From Pseudomonadota bacterium (GTDB taxonomy: Bacteria; Pseudomonadota; Gammaproteobacteria; Burkholderiales; Sulfuriferulaceae), in assembly GCA_021801025.1 (NCBI GenBank), contig JAJYYK010000002.1, forward strand, positions 124,001 through 188,000: 64,000 bases of DNA. The letters are read 5' to 3'. The notes beneath the pieces are model-generated. The model ran no database searches. It had not been told where the DNA came from and worked only from the letters and a program-made list of their open reading frames with translations. Within the stretch, counting starts at the first letter, position 1; each line of letters opens with the position of its first letter. This document shows, piece by piece, positions 35,308 to 48,604 of the stretch. Position numbers and translations under genes: made by a program.

Positions 35308-37642
35308 CAATACGCCAAAACGTGATGAACTGCTTTCCGTGGGGATGGCTCACCTCGGCCTGAAAAAAGTGACACGGGAGATACCTGATGACGAGCCGCC
35401 AGCGTTGCCTCCAAATGCCGGGCTGAATTTTATTGGTCGCAGTTCGCCACGATGGGATGCGGTGGATAAAGTCACCGGTGCTGCCTGTTATACCGTCGAC
35501 GTACAATTGCCGGGCATGCTGTTCGCAGCTGTGATGCGTTCGCCTCTTCCCCACGCCCGGATCCGGTCTCTCGACCTTGTTGCGGCGCGTAACTTTCCGG
35601 GTGTACGGGCCGCAGTCACCCTGATCGAAGCATTGTCTGATGGCAGTGCGCCTGCTGTACTTTATGTCGGCCAACCCATCGCCGCCATTGCTGCAGAAAC
35701 GCTCGATGCCGCCGAAGCCGCCATCCAGTTAATCGGGATTGAATTCGATCCCCTGCCCTTTGCCGTTGATCTTGATTCAGCCATGAAACCGGATGCATCA
35801 GTTGTCTATCAAAAAAACGAGGTGGCGCATATCCCGTTTATCGGTTTTCCGTTCGTTGGGGAACTGCCACTTGAAGGCAACGTCCGTGGCCCCAACAAAA
35901 TGGTGCAAGGCAATATAAACGATGGGTTTTCTTCTGCAGACTTTATTGTGGAAGAGACTTTTTCCACTCAGGTACAAACCCACTGCTGCATGGAACCGCA
36001 TGCCATCGTTGCAGACTGGCATGAAGATAGGCTGGATGTATGGATGTCGACACAATTTACCGCAGGCGTTCGTGCCCAGCTTGCAGCGACTTTCCGGCTG
36101 CCGCTGTCACGCGTCCGGGTTCGTGCGCAGGCCATCGGCGGCGGGTTTGGCTCCAAATCGCAGCTTGGCCAGTATGGGAAAACCGCCGTCATGCTTTCCC
36201 GCATGGCCAAAGCGCCTGTCCGCCTTGTGTACCGGCGTGATGAGGAACAGATGGACAGCGGGAATCGCCCATCCAGCAGACAGCATTTACGGATCGGTGC
36301 CAGCCGCGATGGGAAACTCACCGCCATCTCGCTACATGCCTGGGGAAGTGCCGGTGTGGCACAGGGCGCAGGGGTGGGGAATATTGCGATGGCTCTCTAT
36401 GTCTGCCCCAATCTTGAATCCTTGCAATACGATGTTTTCACCAACACCTCACCAAGCACCGCTATGCGGGGACCGGGTAACACACAGGGGGCTTTCGCAC
36501 TGGAACAATCAATCGATGCGCTGGCAGAAAAACTGTCCTTCGATCCCGTTGCGCTACGCGATGTGATTGACCTCAGCCCGGTACGACGCGAGGAACGGCG
36601 GCTCGGCGCCCTAAAAATGGGTTGGGCACAACGCAAATCGCCCGGCTTTGATTCTGGTCCAGTCAAGCGTGGCTTGGGGATGGCCCAGTCGCTGTGGCCA
36701 ACCAATATTCAGCTCAATGCTGCCTGTGAAGTGCGCCTGTGGCGAGATGGCAAGGTTGAGGTGCTGTCCAGCGTACAAGACATTGGTACCGGTGTCGGCA
36801 CGCTGCTCAAGCAGGTTGTTGCTGAAGAACTGGGCCTGCGGCCCGAGGCGATTGAGATACGAATTGGCGACACGGAATTCCCTTCTGGACCACCTTCCTA
36901 CGGGAGTCGCACCTCAGCATCCATCACCCCGCCAGCTCGTTCTGCGGCATGGCAGATCAAAAATGCTCTGTTACAATCGGTTGCATCACACTGGCGGCTT
37001 GATCCGCAGCAATTGACAATACAGGACAGCTGGATACAGTCCGCAGACAATCCGTCTCAACGCATGTCATGGCAAGAAGCGGCCAGTACGTTACGTACAG
37101 ACCGAATCAGTGTCGTCACCGGCCGCAGCGATGATTACGCCGGATTTCGCAGCAGCCATGGTGATGCTGCAATTGCACTGAATGATTTGGGTGGTGTACA
37201 GTTCGTGTCCGTTGCGGTCGACACTCAAACTGGCGTCATACATGTCGAACGGGTGGTGGCTGTTCACGATTGCGGAAGGCCTATCAATCCCCTGCAAATC
37301 GAAAGCCAAATCCATGGCGGTATCCTGATGGGCATTTCTTATGCGCTGCTGGAGGAGCGCATCATCGATCCCCATACTGGCTGGATGTTGAATCCAAATT
37401 TTATCGACTACAAATTTGCCGGGCCCAGCGGACTGCCGCAAATTGACGTCATGGTGCTGGAAAATTATCAGGGTTTTAGCGCAACCGATGCTTACGGTGT
37501 GGCTGAGCCTGCCAACATTGCCACCGCCGCAGCCATCGCGAATGCGGTTTACAACGCCATTGGCATCCGGATCAATACGCTGCCGATGACGCCCGCCAGG
37601 ATCCTTCAGGCGCTGCATGGCGCAGACAGGAGAACCTGCTGA
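35300..37642 (+). CDS. Molybdenum aldehyde/xanthine-type oxidoreductase, molybdopterin subunit
   Basis: This is the 780-aa catalytic subunit binding the molybdenum cofactor. The ATG at 35300 has GGAGG before it and lies inside the small-subunit end; a longer frame starting at 35159 would run through that gene. Family marks are GRSSPRWDAVDKVTGAA, YRRDEEQ, GGGFGSKSQ, MRGPGNTQGAFALEQ and SYGSRTSAS. The base that activates the substrate is Glu736 in GVAEPANIATAAA. Members oxidise aldehydes or aromatic heterocycles with water as the oxygen donor. The actual substrate is unknown. It overlaps the FAD subunit start (TGATG). Confidence 0.93.
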   Translation: MDNNTPKRDELLSVGMAHLGLKKVTREIPDDEPPALPPNAGLNFIGRSSPRWDAVDKVTGAACYTVDVQLPGMLFAAVMRSPLPHARIRSLDLVAARNFPGVRAAVTLIEALSDGSAPAVLYVGQPIAAIAAETLDAAEAAIQLIGIEFDPLPFAVDLDSAMKPDASVVYQKNEVAHIPFIGFPFVGELPLEGNVRGPNKMVQGNINDGFSSADFIVEETFSTQVQTHCCMEPHAIVADWHEDRLDVWMSTQFTAGVRAQLAATFRLPLSRVRVRAQAIGGGFGSKSQLGQYGKTAVMLSRMAKAPVRLVYRRDEEQMDSGNRPSSRQHLRIGASRDGKLTAISLHAWGSAGVAQGAGVGNIAMALYVCPNLESLQYDVFTNTSPSTAMRGPGNTQGAFALEQSIDALAEKLSFDPVALRDVIDLSPVRREERRLGALKMGWAQRKSPGFDSGPVKRGLGMAQSLWPTNIQLNAACEVRLWRDGKVEVLSSVQDIGTGVGTLLKQVVAEELGLRPEAIEIRIGDTEFPSGPPSYGSRTSASITPPARSAAWQIKNALLQSVASHWRLDPQQLTIQDSWIQSADNPSQRMSWQEAASTLRTDRISVVTGRSDDYAGFRSSHGDAAIALNDLGGVQFVSVAVDTQTGVIHVERVVAVHDCGRPINPLQIESQIHGGILMGISYALLEERIIDPHTGWMLNPNFIDYKFAGPSGLPQIDVMVLENYQGFSATDAYGVAEPANIATAAAIANAVYNAIGIRINTLPMTPARILQALHGADRRTC

Positions 37643-38682
37643 TGGAAGCTTTTGAATGGCAACAGGCCGCATCGCCAGAAAATGCCGCCTCTTTGGCAAC
37701 ACACACCACCACCGAAGCCATGCTGAGTGCCCAGGGCACGCGTGCCGCATTCACCCAGGCCATGCTCATCAAGGCGGGCGGAGTAGATCTGATTGGCCTC
37801 ATGAAGGATGGTCTGGTGAGTCCTGTGCGTTTGATTGACATCAACCATCTGCCAGAACTTCAGGGTATCTCGGAAAATGCCGGGGGCGGATTTACCATTG
37901 GCGCATTGACCACGCTGGCCCAAATTGCCACACACGCTGGCCTGATGAAACATTATCCAGCCTTTGTCCAAGCGGTAACCACTGCGGCAAGCCCACAAAT
38001 CCGCAACCGGGCCACCTTGGCAGGCAACCTTTTACAACGTCCGCGATGCTGGTACCTCCGCTCAGCTGCGCACCACTGTCTGCGCAAAGGGGGGGAACAC
38101 TGCTTTGCCTATGCGGGTGACAACCGTTACCACGCCATATTGGCCAATCATGACGGATGCGCCATTGTCCATCCATCCACCCCGGCCACGGCGTTGCTGG
38201 CTCTCCAGGCACAAATTGAGTCTGTCAGCGCCAATGGCGTTCAACGGGTGATTTCCATCGATGATTTTTTTGTGCTGCCCTCCATTGACCTGCACCATGA
38301 GAATGTCCTTCGAACGGGAGAACTGATCACGGCGATCAACCTGCCCGCACCACACCACACACATCGCTCCGCCTATTTGCAACTGGGCGAAAAAACGGCT
38401 TTTGACTGGCCCCTGGCTGCGGTGGCTGTCTTTTTCGCCATTGACGACAAGGGCATTTGCCAGCAGACCAGAATTGTTCTCGGCGGGGCCGCCCCAACGC
38501 CCTGGAGAGCGCGAGAAGCTGAACGCATTATAGAAGGCAGCAAAATCGACCAAAACAACGCAAGATCTGCAGCTGAAGCCGCCATTGCGGTTGCGACGCC
38601 CCTGTCCGGCAATGCTTACAAGTTGCCGCTGTTGTGTACACTCATCAACCGCACAATTATGAAGGCAGCCACCTCTGAATGA
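37642..38682 (+). CDS. Molybdenum aldehyde/xanthine-type oxidoreductase, FAD subunit with extra Fe-S motif
   Basis: This is the 346-aa FAD-binding subunit. TIGALTTLAQIA and RNRATLAGNLLQR mark the flavin domain. Right after it comes a cysteine-containing insertion (CWYLR, then HHCLRKGGEHCFAYAG), like the [4Fe-4S] loop of PaoB and related enzymes, which lengthens the electron chain. The remainder is the CO_deh_flav_C-type domain (LQLGEKTAFDWPLAAVAV). It starts at the ATG overlapping the large-subunit stop, so the three subunits form one translationally coupled operon. Confidence 0.92.
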   Translation: MEAFEWQQAASPENAASLATHTTTEAMLSAQGTRAAFTQAMLIKAGGVDLIGLMKDGLVSPVRLIDINHLPELQGISENAGGGFTIGALTTLAQIATHAGLMKHYPAFVQAVTTAASPQIRNRATLAGNLLQRPRCWYLRSAAHHCLRKGGEHCFAYAGDNRYHAILANHDGCAIVHPSTPATALLALQAQIESVSANGVQRVISIDDFFVLPSIDLHHENVLRTGELITAINLPAPHHTHRSAYLQLGEKTAFDWPLAAVAVFFAIDDKGICQQTRIVLGGAAPTPWRAREAERIIEGSKIDQNNARSAAEAAIAVATPLSGNAYKLPLLCTLINRTIMKAATSE

Positions 38683-38824
38683 CTACTCACCTGTTAATGA
38701 AGGTTTACTTGCGACAGAAATTGCTTGTTGAACAAGATAACGGCATACAACCCAAGGTTATTTTTTCTGTTTCACCATTCACCAGAATCTTGAGCGTGCT
38801 ACGCATTGCATTGCCTGTTCCACC

Positions 38825-39403
38825 ATGATTCAGGGCCTTATCCTTGCTGCCGGGCGATCACGACGCTTCGGATCCGACAAACGGCTTGCTCTCATCGATG
38901 GGCAAGCGATGGTGTTGTATTGTGCACTAAAATGGCTCGATGTCATGGATGAGGTACTCGTCATCCTTCGATCTGAAGATGTTGAACTGGCACAACATCT
39001 GTCCAAAGAAGGCATTACCTGTAGCCACTGCCCACAATCTGATCTGGGCATGGGCCACAGCCTTGCACACGGGGTGATGCAAACAGCGCATGCTGAAGGC
39101 TGGCTCATTGGTCTTGCCGACATGCCTCAGCTGCGCGCCTCCAGTATCATGGCGGTCATGCAAGCGGCAAGGCAGGGGCAGATCATTGTGCCGCTGTGCG
39201 CTGGCAAACGGGGTCATCCGGTGTATTTTGACCGTATTTTTGGCCCCGCACTGATGGCTTTGCAGGGCAATATGGGTGCTCGTATCCTGTTACACACTCA
39301 TGCAGCAGTGATCCGGGAACTGGAACTGAATGACCCCGGGGTATTATTCGATGTGGACTTTCCGCAGCAACTGCCGTTCTTGGATTGCACTCACTTAAAG
39401 TGA
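38825..39403 (+). CDS. mocA: MobA-like molybdenum cofactor cytidylyltransferase
   Basis: This 192-aa nucleotidyltransferase begins with GLILAAGRSRRFGSDKRL, the CTP/GTP-binding loop, and contains GLADMPQLRASSI with the metal Asp and the GKRGHPVYFDR segment. MocA couples CTP to molybdopterin, making the cytosine dinucleotide form used by Pao/CODH-type hydroxylases. Its position 142 bp after the oxidoreductase genes fits cofactor supply for that enzyme. MobA (GTP) is less likely from this context. Confidence 0.88.
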   Translation: MIQGLILAAGRSRRFGSDKRLALIDGQAMVLYCALKWLDVMDEVLVILRSEDVELAQHLSKEGITCSHCPQSDLGMGHSLAHGVMQTAHAEGWLIGLADMPQLRASSIMAVMQAARQGQIIVPLCAGKRGHPVYFDRIFGPALMALQGNMGARILLHTHAAVIRELELNDPGVLFDVDFPQQLPFLDCTHLK

Positions 39404-40131
39404 TCAGCAATCCGATCCAGGCTATCGTGTAATTCTTTCCAGGTATTCTCGGCGCCGGTTTTAATGTCTTGCCAAGCCTCGGTACTCCGGTTGCGCAATT
39501 GCGCTAATTGGGCTTCAGCCGCATCACGATGCGCTTCCAGCGCATACATTTTTGATTGAAGGTTCGATTGCGCTTCAACACCTTTATTTTTTGCCCTGGC
39601 TTTAAGGTTTTGATATCGAACGTCCCAAACCGCCAGTTGAGTGGTCAGCTGCTGTTCAAAAACCTCTTTCTGACTGGCCGCATGATCATAAGCATCCTGC
39701 ATTTTCGCCAGAATTTGCTCGGTCTGATGCTTCAGGTCATCCCACGTCAAGGCGGTACTGGTTTGCAGTGCATTGAGCCTTGCTTTGAGCGCCTCGCGGT
39801 TGGCAGTCATTTCGCCGATTTGCTTTTTGATGCTGGCCTTAGCTGTGGTCCTGGCCGTTTTGGCATTTTCGGCCAACTGATCAAGACGAGCATCCCAACG
39901 CGTAATCTGCTGCCGGAGCGTGTCTTCAAAAGAAAGGTTTTTTACCATATCCCCAGAAACTGAGCGCAATTGTCGATCAATTTCGGCCTCGGCCTCAATC
40001 CAGTCCTGCGCCATGTCCGCACTGGCAAAGTGCCGTTTTTCAGCCCGAAAATAAGCCGCTTCGGCGATCATCCGGTAACGTTGTTCGGCAGTAACGGACG
40101 AGGTGGATTCGGTAACAGATTTTGTACCCAT
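39391..40131 (-). CDS. DUF2934-type coiled-coil protein
   Basis: This 246-aa cytosolic protein has a strong AAGGAGA site. Residues about 15-60 (AEQRYRMIAEAAYFRAEKRHFAS and AQDWIEAEAEIDRQL) match the DUF2934 pattern. The rest is a long, regular, highly charged coiled coil (repeating TQL/KAR/EALKARLNAL), rich in Ala, Gln and Lys. There is no enzyme motif. Homologous proteins are found across betaproteobacteria without an assigned role; stress or envelope functions have been guessed, but nothing here supports one. It overlaps the end of mocA by 13 nt on the opposite strand. Confidence 0.72.
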   Translation of the reverse strand: MGTKSVTESTSSVTAEQRYRMIAEAAYFRAEKRHFASADMAQDWIEAEAEIDRQLRSVSGDMVKNLSFEDTLRQQITRWDARLDQLAENAKTARTTAKASIKKQIGEMTANREALKARLNALQTSTALTWDDLKHQTEQILAKMQDAYDHAASQKEVFEQQLTTQLAVWDVRYQNLKARAKNKGVEAQSNLQSKMYALEAHRDAAEAQLAQLRNRSTEAWQDIKTGAENTWKELHDSLDRIADHFK

Positions 40132-40169
40132 AACTTAATCTCCTTAATATTGCGCACATTAGTGGATGA

Positions 40170-41150
40170 TCAGGTATTTCCTGAAAGCTTACTGACTCTG
40201 TTGACCTCTGTCGACTGGTTTCTAATCAAAATCATGTGCGCGAGAACAGATACCGCAATTTCTGGAGGCGTGCGACTTCCTGTAAACAGGCCCACAGGGC
40301 CATGCAAGCGGGCGATTTCCTCCTGAGTGAGGCCGAGCAGGGCCAACCGCGCACGCCGTTTCATGTTATTGGCTTTGGAACCAAGCGCACCGATATAAAA
40401 TGCAGGGGTTTTAAGTGCCTCCAGCAATGCCATATCATCCAGTTTGGGATCGTGGGAGAGCGCCACAATGGCCGTACAGGGATCGACCTCAAACGCCAAC
40501 ACAACCTCGTCAGGCATTTCGCTCACCAGAACAGTGTCTGGCACATCCCATGTTTGGTGCAGGGTTTCAGTTGGATCGCAAACGGTGACATGATAATCGA
40601 GGGCTTGGGACATGCGTGCGAGGTAACTGGAAGTCTGGCTGGCACCAATGATCAATAACCGCCAGCGGGGACCATGCACCGTGATCAGATATTCGCCGTC
40701 AAAGGTAGTCGCTTCGTTTCGGTCGGCATTGTCCAGTAACACCTGCATGGATTCAAGATGCACAGTACGGCGAACAAGTTGATGAGATTGAATGGATTGC
40801 AGTACTCGCCCGATCCAATCCGGATTCCGTACCGGTTCAATAACAAGGCGCAATGCCCCGCCACAGGGTAATCCAAAATTTTTTGCCTCTTCCTGCGTCA
40901 CGCCATACATGACCACCTCACAATGGTCGAGCTTGAGTTGTCCTTGTATCGCTCGCCTGACGAGGTCACCCTCAATACACCCCCCCGATACCGAACCTAC
41001 CACAAGACCATCACCGCGCAAGGCAAGCATGGCCCCCTTCTGACGCGGACTTGAGCCAAAGGTCTCCACCACGGTCACCAGCCAAAGCGGGAACGGTCCC
41101 GTTTGCCAGCCGTGAAGGGTTTTCAGGACAGAAAGATCAACACTATCCAT
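40170..41150 (-). CDS. XdhC-family molybdenum cofactor insertion protein
   Basis: This 326-aa protein has the N-terminal XdhC domain (LWLVTVVETFGSSPRQKGAML, SGGCIEGDL) and the C-terminal Rossmann-like XdhC_C domain (IIGASQTSSYLA, FYIGALGSKAN, LHGPVGL). The family binds the Mo cofactor, keeps it sulfurated and inserts it into the hydroxylase. It lies on the opposite strand to the oxidoreductase subunits but within the same cluster, so it is the likely maturation factor of that enzyme. Confidence 0.92.
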   Translation of the reverse strand: MDSVDLSVLKTLHGWQTGPFPLWLVTVVETFGSSPRQKGAMLALRGDGLVVGSVSGGCIEGDLVRRAIQGQLKLDHCEVVMYGVTQEEAKNFGLPCGGALRLVIEPVRNPDWIGRVLQSIQSHQLVRRTVHLESMQVLLDNADRNEATTFDGEYLITVHGPRWRLLIIGASQTSSYLARMSQALDYHVTVCDPTETLHQTWDVPDTVLVSEMPDEVVLAFEVDPCTAIVALSHDPKLDDMALLEALKTPAFYIGALGSKANNMKRRARLALLGLTQEEIARLHGPVGLFTGSRTPPEIAVSVLAHMILIRNQSTEVNRVSKLSGNT

Positions 41151-41349
41151 GACGCATCCTGTTCCAGCTATGCTTCAATATTCATCCATCAGAAGATGAT
41201 GATGGCGAGACAAGTTGCAAGACAGACTTTTGAGTTGAGGGAAGTGTACAGTAAAGTGTGAGGGTTGAACAAGCCAGGGTAATGGCGGAAAATTGACCGC
41301 CAGCACCCATGCAGGCTCGCAGAAGATTCGCCTGATGAATGACTTGGGT

Positions 41350-42616
<1,267 letters not shown>

Positions 42617-42625
42617 AATCAATAC

Positions 42626-42653
42626 TTGCAAAGTAAAGCAAAGCCTCTATGAT
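42626..42653 (+). promoter_or_regulatory. Probable promoter of fur
   Basis: TTGCAA (42626-42631), a 16-nt spacer and TATGAT (42648-42653) lie 33 bp before the fur ATG, in the divergent fur/bamE gap. No clear Fur box was identified. Confidence 0.5.
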
Positions 42654-42686
42654 AGCCTATATTCTCATTAAAACGCACGAATTGTC

Positions 42687-43117
42687 ATGAGCACACCGAC
42701 CAATTTAAAGAGCACAGGTCTAAAAGCCACCCTGCCACGTCTTAAAGTGCTGGAATTGTTCGAGCACAGCACCAAGCAACATCTTACTGCCGAAGACATT
42801 TACCGCATGTTGATTGCGGACGATATCGATATTGGCCTGGCAACAGTTTATCGTGTGCTCACCCAGTTTGAACAAGCGGGCCTGTTGATTCGCCATCATT
42901 TCGACAGCGACAAAGCGGTATACGAACTCAATGTCGGACAACATCACGATCACCTGGTTTGTCTTCAATGCGGTCATCTCGAAGAGTTTTTTGATGAGGA
43001 AATTGAACGCCGGCAAAAAAGTATCGCTGCAGAACGAGGCTTCACCATCCACGACCATTCGTTGCATCTGTATGTAGATTGCAATCGGGTTAATTGCCCA
43101 CATCGGAGTGCAATAAA

Positions 43118-43121
<4 letters not shown>
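42687..43121 (+). CDS. fur: Ferric uptake regulator
   Basis: This is a 144-aa metal-dependent repressor. It has the N-terminal winged helix (LKATLPRLKVLELFEHS, AEDIYRML, GLATVYRVLTQFEQAGL) and the metal-site domain with HHDHLVCLQCGHLEEFF and the later HDHSLHLYVDCNRVNCPHR. Fe2+-Fur represses iron acquisition genes. The stop overlaps the start of the next gene (GTGA). Confidence 0.97.
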
Positions 43122-45560
<2,439 letters not shown>

Positions 45561-45879
45561 GTTACCTCTATCCCTCTTCCCTTAAGGGAGAGGGGATTCT
45601 TGACACAAACCCTGCTTTCGTTATTTTTACGCAAACGGGAATCCAGTATTTAAACATTCCCCCACCGCGATGCATCATCTATCAGCGCCCTGCTGGAGGC
45701 AAAAATTGGTGACCGAACCTGAACCATCCAGGTCACCGTCTGATCCGAACAACACTTCTCCAGCATGTACATTGCCCATTTTTTTCCAAATAACACACCA
45801 CCGCACTCATATTCTCATGCGAAAAGTAGCTGTTTTGCGGTAAAATCCACCTCAATTATTTTGGAAAAATCCCATCATC
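45561..45879. other. Intergenic region with a palindromic repeat
   Basis: No gene is evident. At 45572-45594 lies CCCTCT-T-CCCTTAAGGG-AGAGGG, an inverted repeat with one bulged base. It may act as a bidirectional or rho-assisted terminator or be an interspersed palindrome; no long T-run follows it. The right end holds the acnA upstream region. Confidence 0.5.
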
Positions 45880-48552
45880 ATGACATCAGCGTATCCATTT
45901 CATACCCTTTCCCATTTCAAAACCGGCGATGGCACAAACGGTCAGATGGTTTCACTTCCCGCGCTGGAAACGGCAGGGATCGGTACAATTTCCCGCTTGC
46001 CGGTTTCGATTCGCATGGTACTGGAATCGGTATTGCGCCATTGCGATGGCCAAAAAATCACCGAGCAACATGTGCGCCAACTGGCAAACTGGCAGCCGAA
46101 CGGTCCGCGTACGGAAGAAATTCCTTTCGTGGTGTCGCGCGTGATCTTGCAAGACTTTACCGGCGTGCCTTTGCTGGCCGATCTGGCCGCCATGCGTGCT
46201 GCCGCAGTACTGGCCGGCAAAGACCCTGGTCTGATTGAACCGCTCGCCCCGGTGGATATGGTGGTGGATCATTCTGTGCAGGTAGATGTATTTGGTCAAG
46301 CCGATGCGTTGCAACAGAACATGGCCCTGGAGTTTTCACGCAATCAGGAACGCTATGAACTGCTGAAATGGGGCATGCAGGCGTTTAACACGTTCAAGGT
46401 AGTCCCACCCGGCATCGGTATTGTGCATCAGGTCAATATGGAATATCTGGCGCATGGCGTCATGCACAAAGATGACATGTATTTCCCAGACAGCCTGGTC
46501 GGCACGGATTCACACACTACCATGATTAACGGTCTGGGCATCGTGGCTTGGGGTGTTGGCGGCATTGAAGCTGAAGCCGCCATGCTGGGTCAACCGGTGT
46601 ACTTTCTCACCCCTGATGTGGTGGGTGTGAATCTGGTCGGACACGTGAAAGCGGGTGTCACCGCTACCGATGTAGTGCTGACATTGACTGAAATGTTGCG
46701 CCGCGCCAAGGTCGTGGGCAAGTTTGTCGAATTTTTTGGCGAAGGTGCGCGAGCTCTTTCCCTGCCGGATCGTGCGACCATTGCCAACATGGCACCGGAA
46801 TACGGTGCAACGATGGGTTTTTTTCCGCCGGATGAAGCTACCTGCGATTATTTGCTGGCCACCGGACGTGACCCGGTTGATGTGACCACGCTACGCAATT
46901 ACTTCCAGGCTCAGTGCTTATTTGGCATACCATCGGCGGGAGCTTGCGACTATTCCGAAACGCTGGTGTTCGATTTATCTACCGTAGTGCCTTCTGTCGC
47001 TGGCCCACAACGACCACAAGACCGCATTGCGCTCGATCTGGTGGCGCAAAAATTTCACGATTTCATGGCACTGCCTAAAAGTGAAGGGGGCTGGGAAAAA
47101 GCAGCAACGCCGCTTGTCAACGATACGAATGCCACACATCAGATCGCGCACGGCGACATTGTGATTGCCGCGATCACCTCTTGCACCAACACGTCTAACC
47201 CCAGCGTTATGCTGGCGGCTGGCTTATTGGCCAAAAAAGCCGCAGCACGCGGAATGCGCGTACCAGCACACGTCAAAACCTCATTGGCACCTGGATCACG
47301 CGTGGTCACCGATTACCTTCAGGCCGCCGGATTGTTTGAACCGCTGGCACAATTGGGTTTTAATCTGGTCGGTTATGGCTGTACCACGTGTATCGGCAAC
47401 TCGGGACCTTTGTCGGCCGACATTGAAACGGCCATTGTGGAAGGTGATCTGGTGGTGGCTGCGGTACTGTCCGGCAACCGCAATTTTGAAGCGCGTGTAC
47501 ACCAAAATGTGAAAGCCAATTTTCTGATGAGCCCCCCACTGGTGGTAGCCAGTGCCCTGGCAGGCAATATGCGTATCAACCTCGCACAAGATGCGCTAGG
47601 CACCGATGCACAAGGACAGCCGGTTTATTTGCGCGACATTTGGCCGAGTGTAGAGGAAATTGCGGCCGTCATGTATACTGCCACGAACCCTGCCAGCTAC
47701 CGCGTCCGTTACGCCGACCTCAGCGCAGACAATCCGTTGTGGGCGGCGGTGCCTGCCCCCAGCGGACAGGTGTATGCCTGGAATCCCGACTCCACTTACA
47801 TCCAGCAACCGCCTTTCTTTTCCGGCGAAGTGCCTGCCATGGGAGATATCCATCACGCACGGGCACTGGCGATTTTCGGTAATTCGGTCACCACAGACCA
47901 CATCAGTCCTGCGGGGTCTATTCGTGCCGATTCCCCTGCTGGCCTGTACTTGCAAGCGCATGGCGTCAACAAGGCCAACTTCAACAGTTACGGCGCGCGC
48001 CGTGGCAACCATGAACTGATGGTGCGCGGCACATTTGCCAATGTACGCATCAAAAATCACATGGTGCCCGGTAGCGAAGGTGGCATTACCCGCTTTCAGC
48101 CTGAAGGTGAAATTCTCCCCATTTACGATGCGTCCATGCGTTATCAGTCTCAACACACCCCGTTAATGGTGTTTGCTGGGGAAGAATACGGCACGGGTTC
48201 ATCACGGGACTGGGCGGCCAAAGGCACCCGATTGCTAGGTGTGAAAGCCGTTATCGCTAAAAGTTTTGAGCGCATTCACCGCGCCAATCTGGCTGGCATG
48301 GGTGTGTTGCCCTGTCAATTCAAAGCGGGCGACAGTGCAGAAAGTCTGCAGCTGGATGGTAGCGAACAATTCGATTTACTGGGCCTGGACCAGGGCATCA
48401 CTCCGCAACAGGACGTGCAACTGGTGATTCATTATGCGGATGGCCGCACCCGCACGGTCACGTTGACCTTGCGCATCGACACGCCGATCGAAGTCGACTA
48501 CTACCGCCATGGCGGTATTTTGCCGTATGTGTTGCAACAACTGTTAAAATGA
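45880..48552 (+). CDS. acnA: Aconitate hydratase A
   Basis: This 890-aa [4Fe-4S] enzyme interconverts citrate and isocitrate in the TCA cycle. Cluster cysteines appear in [12 protein letters not shown] and [13 protein letters not shown]. The substrate domain shows [26 protein letters not shown] and [14 protein letters not shown]. The C-terminal swivel domain ([16 protein letters not shown]) is complete. The gene is monocistronic as far as can be seen, with metG 52 bp downstream. In iron limitation the apoenzyme of this class binds mRNA; the sequence alone does not show this here. Confidence 0.96.
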   Translation: MTSAYPFHTLSHFKTGDGTNGQMVSLPALETAGIGTISRLPVSIRMVLESVLRHCDGQKITEQHVRQLANWQPNGPRTEEIPFVVSRVILQDFTGVPLLADLAAMRAAAVLAGKDPGLIEPLAPVDMVVDHSVQVDVFGQADALQQNMALEFSRNQERYELLKWGMQAFNTFKVVPPGIGIVHQVNMEYLAHGVMHKDDMYFPDSLVGTDSHTTMINGLGIVAWGVGGIEAEAAMLGQPVYFLTPDVVGVNLVGHVKAGVTATDVVLTLTEMLRRAKVVGKFVEFFGEGARALSLPDRATIANMAPEYGATMGFFPPDEATCDYLLATGRDPVDVTTLRNYFQAQCLFGIPSAGACDYSETLVFDLSTVVPSVAGPQRPQDRIALDLVAQKFHDFMALPKSEGGWEKAATPLVNDTNATHQIAHGDIVIAAITSCTNTSNPSVMLAAGLLAKKAAARGMRVPAHVKTSLAPGSRVVTDYLQAAGLFEPLAQLGFNLVGYGCTTCIGNSGPLSADIETAIVEGDLVVAAVLSGNRNFEARVHQNVKANFLMSPPLVVASALAGNMRINLAQDALGTDAQGQPVYLRDIWPSVEEIAAVMYTATNPASYRVRYADLSADNPLWAAVPAPSGQVYAWNPDSTYIQQPPFFSGEVPAMGDIHHARALAIFGNSVTTDHISPAGSIRADSPAGLYLQAHGVNKANFNSYGARRGNHELMVRGTFANVRIKNHMVPGSEGGITRFQPEGEILPIYDASMRYQSQHTPLMVFAGEEYGTGSSRDWAAKGTRLLGVKAVIAKSFERIHRANLAGMGVLPCQFKAGDSAESLQLDGSEQFDLLGLDQGITPQQDVQLVIHYADGRTRTVTLTLRIDTPIEVDYYRHGGILPYVLQQLLK

Positions 48553-48604
48553 AACAAGTGTGCGTCATATTGACGCGCCACATTGAATAGCGATAGAAAT
48601 ACCT

